Source of the DNA: Flammeovirgaceae bacterium UBA5008
GTDB lineage: Bacteria; Bacteroidota; Bacteroidia; Cytophagales; Cyclobacteriaceae
Direction of reading: 5' to 3'
Length of the DNA: 8,154 bases
Assembly: GCA_002398365.1 (NCBI GenBank)
Contig: DGYK01000032.1
Span: 13,688-21,841, forward strand
Part shown: positions 6,575 through 8,154 of the stretch, in pieces
Layout: the number at the start of each line of letters is the position of its first letter
Numbering within the stretch: the first letter of the stretch is position 1
The notes under the pieces: generated by a model
What the model saw: the letters and a program-made list of their open reading frames with translations, nothing else
Database searches by the model: none
Told to the model about the DNA's origin: nothing
Made by a program: the position numbers and the translations under genes

Positions 6575-7579
6575 ATGACAGAACAGAAAATTATCATCTA
6601 CACAACCGTTGACGGAAAATCATCCGTGTCGCTTTATGCCAAAGATGGATCTGTTTGGATGAACCAAATTCAACTGGCAGAACTTTTTGCCACCTCGAAG
6701 CAAAACATAGGCCAGCACATTGCAAGCATACTGAAAGACAAAGAGTTAAATAAAAATTCAGTTGTAAAGAATTACTTTACAACTGCTTCCGATGGCAAGA
6801 ATTATGAAGTTGCCTTTTACAACCTGGAAATGATTTTGGCAATTGGATTCCGTGTACGAAGTAAGAGAGGTACTCAGTTTCGGCAGTGGGCAAATCAAAA
6901 CCTAAAAGAGTATATCGTTAAGGGTTTTTTAATGGATGACGAACGCCTTAAGAATCCTGACGGAAGACCCGACTATTTTGACGAATTACTGTCGCGCATT
7001 CGAGATATTCGCGCTTCCGAAAAGCGGTTTTATCAAAAAGTAAAAGATTTGCTTTCATTAAGCAGTGATTACGATGGCACAGACAAGGCCACTCAAATGT
7101 TTTTTGCCGAAACACAAAACAAAATGCTGTTTGCAATTACAGGTAAAACCGCTGCAGAAATCATAGTAAGTCGCGCCAATGCCGATGCAAAAAATATGAA
7201 CTTAACTTCCTGGAAAGGAAGTATTGTACGAAAGCAAGACATCTACATTTCTAAAAACTACCTTACCGAAGATGAACTTGATAGTCTCAATCGATTTGTC
7301 ACTGTGTTTTTAGAAACAGCTGAATTGAGAGCCAAAAACAGACAAGACCTTACCATCCAATTTTGGCGTGAAAACATTGATAAGATCATAGAACTTAACG
7401 ACAAAACTGTATTAAAGACTCCGGGAAGCATTAGTCATCAACAAATGGAAAAACTAGTAGAGGCCGTTTATGAAAAGTATGACAGCAACCGAAAACTAGA
7501 AGAAGCGAGGCAAGCCGATGCAAGTGAGTTAGAAGAACTCAATCAATTAGAAAGCAAACTGAAAAGAAAAAAGAAGTAA
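6575..7579 (+). CDS. rhuM: RhuM family protein (virulence protein RhuM, PF13310)
   Basis: A 334-residue soluble protein that matches the RhuM family in length and pattern. The N-terminal 70 residues include VWMNQIQLAELFATSKQNIG (28-46), a likely helix-turn-helix, followed by a helix with KDKELN and a strand pair (SVVKNYFTTASDGKNYEVAFYNLEMILAIGFRVRS, about 62-96). RGTQFRQWANQNLKEYIVKGF (99-118) is the segment shared with Bro-N/KilA-like phage antirepressor domains. The C-terminal half has KRFYQKVKDLL (150-160), a RANADAKNMNLTSW stretch (200-213) and a charged helical tail ending in KRKKK. RhuM was named from Salmonella pathogenicity island 3. Homologues occur often beside type I restriction-modification genes and in mobile islands, but the molecular role is not settled. 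Here it stands alone, with no methylase, integrase or toxin gene in view. Its composition looks more A-rich than its neighbours, consistent with transfer but not proof. DNA binding is inferred from the N-terminal fold. Confidence 0.88.
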   Translation: MTEQKIIIYTTVDGKSSVSLYAKDGSVWMNQIQLAELFATSKQNIGQHIASILKDKELNKNSVVKNYFTTASDGKNYEVAFYNLEMILAIGFRVRSKRGTQFRQWANQNLKEYIVKGFLMDDERLKNPDGRPDYFDELLSRIRDIRASEKRFYQKVKDLLSLSSDYDGTDKATQMFFAETQNKMLFAITGKTAAEIIVSRANADAKNMNLTSWKGSIVRKQDIYISKNYLTEDELDSLNRFVTVFLETAELRAKNRQDLTIQFWRENIDKIIELNDKTVLKTPGSISHQQMEKLVEAVYEKYDSNRKLEEARQADASELEELNQLESKLKRKKK

Positions 7580-7580
7580 C

Positions 7581-7603
7581 TTGCTTCGTCATTCCAGAAG
7601 CAA
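7581..7603 (+). terminator. Weak hairpin just after the rhuM-family stop codon
   Basis: TTGCTTC (7581-7587) and GAAGCAA (7597-7603) form a perfect 7-bp stem with a 9-base loop, starting two bases after the TAA stop. No T-tract follows, so it is not a standard intrinsic terminator. It could stabilise the mRNA 3' end or slow transcription before the exonuclease gene, or be chance. Confidence 0.25.
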
Positions 7604-7694
7604 AACTGAACGAAGAAAAGACAGAACAACAACCTTTTATTATTAATGCGTGTTTCTCTTTCACCCCTACGCAATAACAAATAACAAGAAACAG

Positions 7695-7702
7695 TAACTT
7701 AG
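7695..7702 (+). promoter_or_regulatory. Candidate -7 box for the exonuclease gene, near-leaderless
   Basis: TAACTTAG matches TAnnTTTG at seven of eight positions and is followed by CGGCCGT and then the ATG at 7710. Only seven bases separate the box from the start codon, so the transcript would begin at or just before the ATG. Such leaderless arrangements are common in Bacteroidota. No -33 TTG is visible at the expected distance. Confidence 0.35.
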
Positions 7703-7709
7703 CGGCCGT

Positions 7710-8154
7710 ATGTACGCCATTGTTGATATTGAGACCACGGGAGGCTACGCGGATAATCATCGCATCACAGAAATTGCTATCTATCACCATGATGGCAAAC
7801 GGATTACCGATAACTTTCGCACACTTCTAAATCCGGGGCGAAAGATTCCGCACTTTATCACCGGCCTTACCGGAATAACTTCTCAAATGGTGGAAGAAGC
7901 GCCAACCTTTGAAGAGATGGCCGAAGAAATCCTTAGCTGGTTGAAGGATCGGATTTTTGTGGCGCACAACGCGCACTTTGATTACAGTTTTCTTAAAAAG
8001 GAGTTTGATGGCGTAGGCATCAACTGGCAAACAAAAAAGTTATGCACGGTGCGTCTCAGTCGAAAAATTATTCCCGGACTTGATTCATATAGTCTGGGAC
8101 GCCTCGCTGAAAGTCTGGGCGTGCGCATACCTGATCGACATCGCGCGGGTGGCG
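7710..8154 (+). CDS. DEDDh exonuclease (DNA polymerase III epsilon-like), 3' end beyond window
   Basis: The frame is open from the ATG at 7710 to the window edge, giving 148 residues of a 3'-5' exonuclease of the DnaQ/DEDDh class. The metal-binding residues appear in order: Asp6 and Glu8 in Exo I (VDIETTGG), Asp91 in Exo II (VAHNAHFDYSFL) and His144 in Exo III (DRHRAGG), where the fifth residue, an Asp, should follow directly past the edge. Between them lie HFITGLTGIT (48-57) and KLCTVRLSRK with PGLDSYSLGRL (110-132), typical of Bacteroidota epsilon-like proteins. In this phylum such proteins are often about 450 residues long with a C-terminal GIY-YIG (UvrC-like) nuclease domain; whether this one has it cannot be seen. 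Likely role: proofreading or DNA repair in the cytoplasm. The ATG is chosen because Exo I starts five residues in and a promoter-like box lies directly upstream. Confidence 0.9.
   Translation, partial: MYAIVDIETTGGYADNHRITEIAIYHHDGKRITDNFRTLLNPGRKIPHFITGLTGITSQMVEEAPTFEEMAEEILSWLKDRIFVAHNAHFDYSFLKKEFDGVGINWQTKKLCTVRLSRKIIPGLDSYSLGRLAESLGVRIPDRHRAGG

Noticed and set aside
6376..7709. Flanking direct or inverted repeats that would mark rhuM as a mobile insertion
   Set aside because: Comparing both flanking gaps by eye gave no matching repeat or target duplication.

Overview
The window looks like ordinary chromosomal DNA from a gliding member of the Bacteroidota, most likely a Cytophagales-type organism. 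Four observations support this: a clear gldB-type gliding lipoprotein; a Bacteroidota-type deoxynucleoside kinase and exonuclease; an acidic N-terminal extension on the RluD-type synthase that I associate with this phylum; and candidate promoters that fit the TAnnTTTG box of this phylum rather than the sigma70 type. I see no tRNA, rRNA, CRISPR array, insertion sequence or intact phage module.

Layout. Bases 1-842 (minus) hold the N-terminal 280 residues of GldB, cut by the window edge. It is divergent from a deoxynucleoside kinase (1013-1642, plus, GTG start). The kinase converges on a run of five minus-strand genes, read from right to left: a four-helix membrane protein of the phage-holin-like family (6375-6022), a large secreted S9 serine peptidase (5918-3564), a small cysteine-containing exported protein of unknown function (3515-3084), a DUF1801 protein (3084-2686) and an RluD-type 23S rRNA pseudouridine synthase (2711-1683). 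The last three are tightly packed, with a TAATG stop/start overlap and then a 26-base overlap, so they probably form a translationally coupled operon. Transcription may run on from the peptidase gene, 48 bases upstream. On the plus strand, a lone rhuM-family gene (6575-7579) is divergent from the holin-like gene and is followed by the 5' part of a DEDDh exonuclease gene (7710 to the edge).

How the genes fit together. Most are housekeeping or envelope genes: gliding motility, dNTP salvage, ribosome modification, periplasmic peptide breakdown and DNA repair or proofreading. No shared pathway links them. The only accessory-looking gene is rhuM, a family often found in restriction-modification and pathogenicity islands, but no partner gene is visible here. 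No gap without a gene exceeds 200 bases; the longest (843-1012, 5919-6021, 6376-6574, 7580-7709) hold only candidate promoters and one weak hairpin. I did not find a convincing undescribed system. The best leads are the orphan rhuM, the small cysteine-containing exported protein coupled to the DUF1801/rluD pair, and a near-leaderless exonuclease gene.
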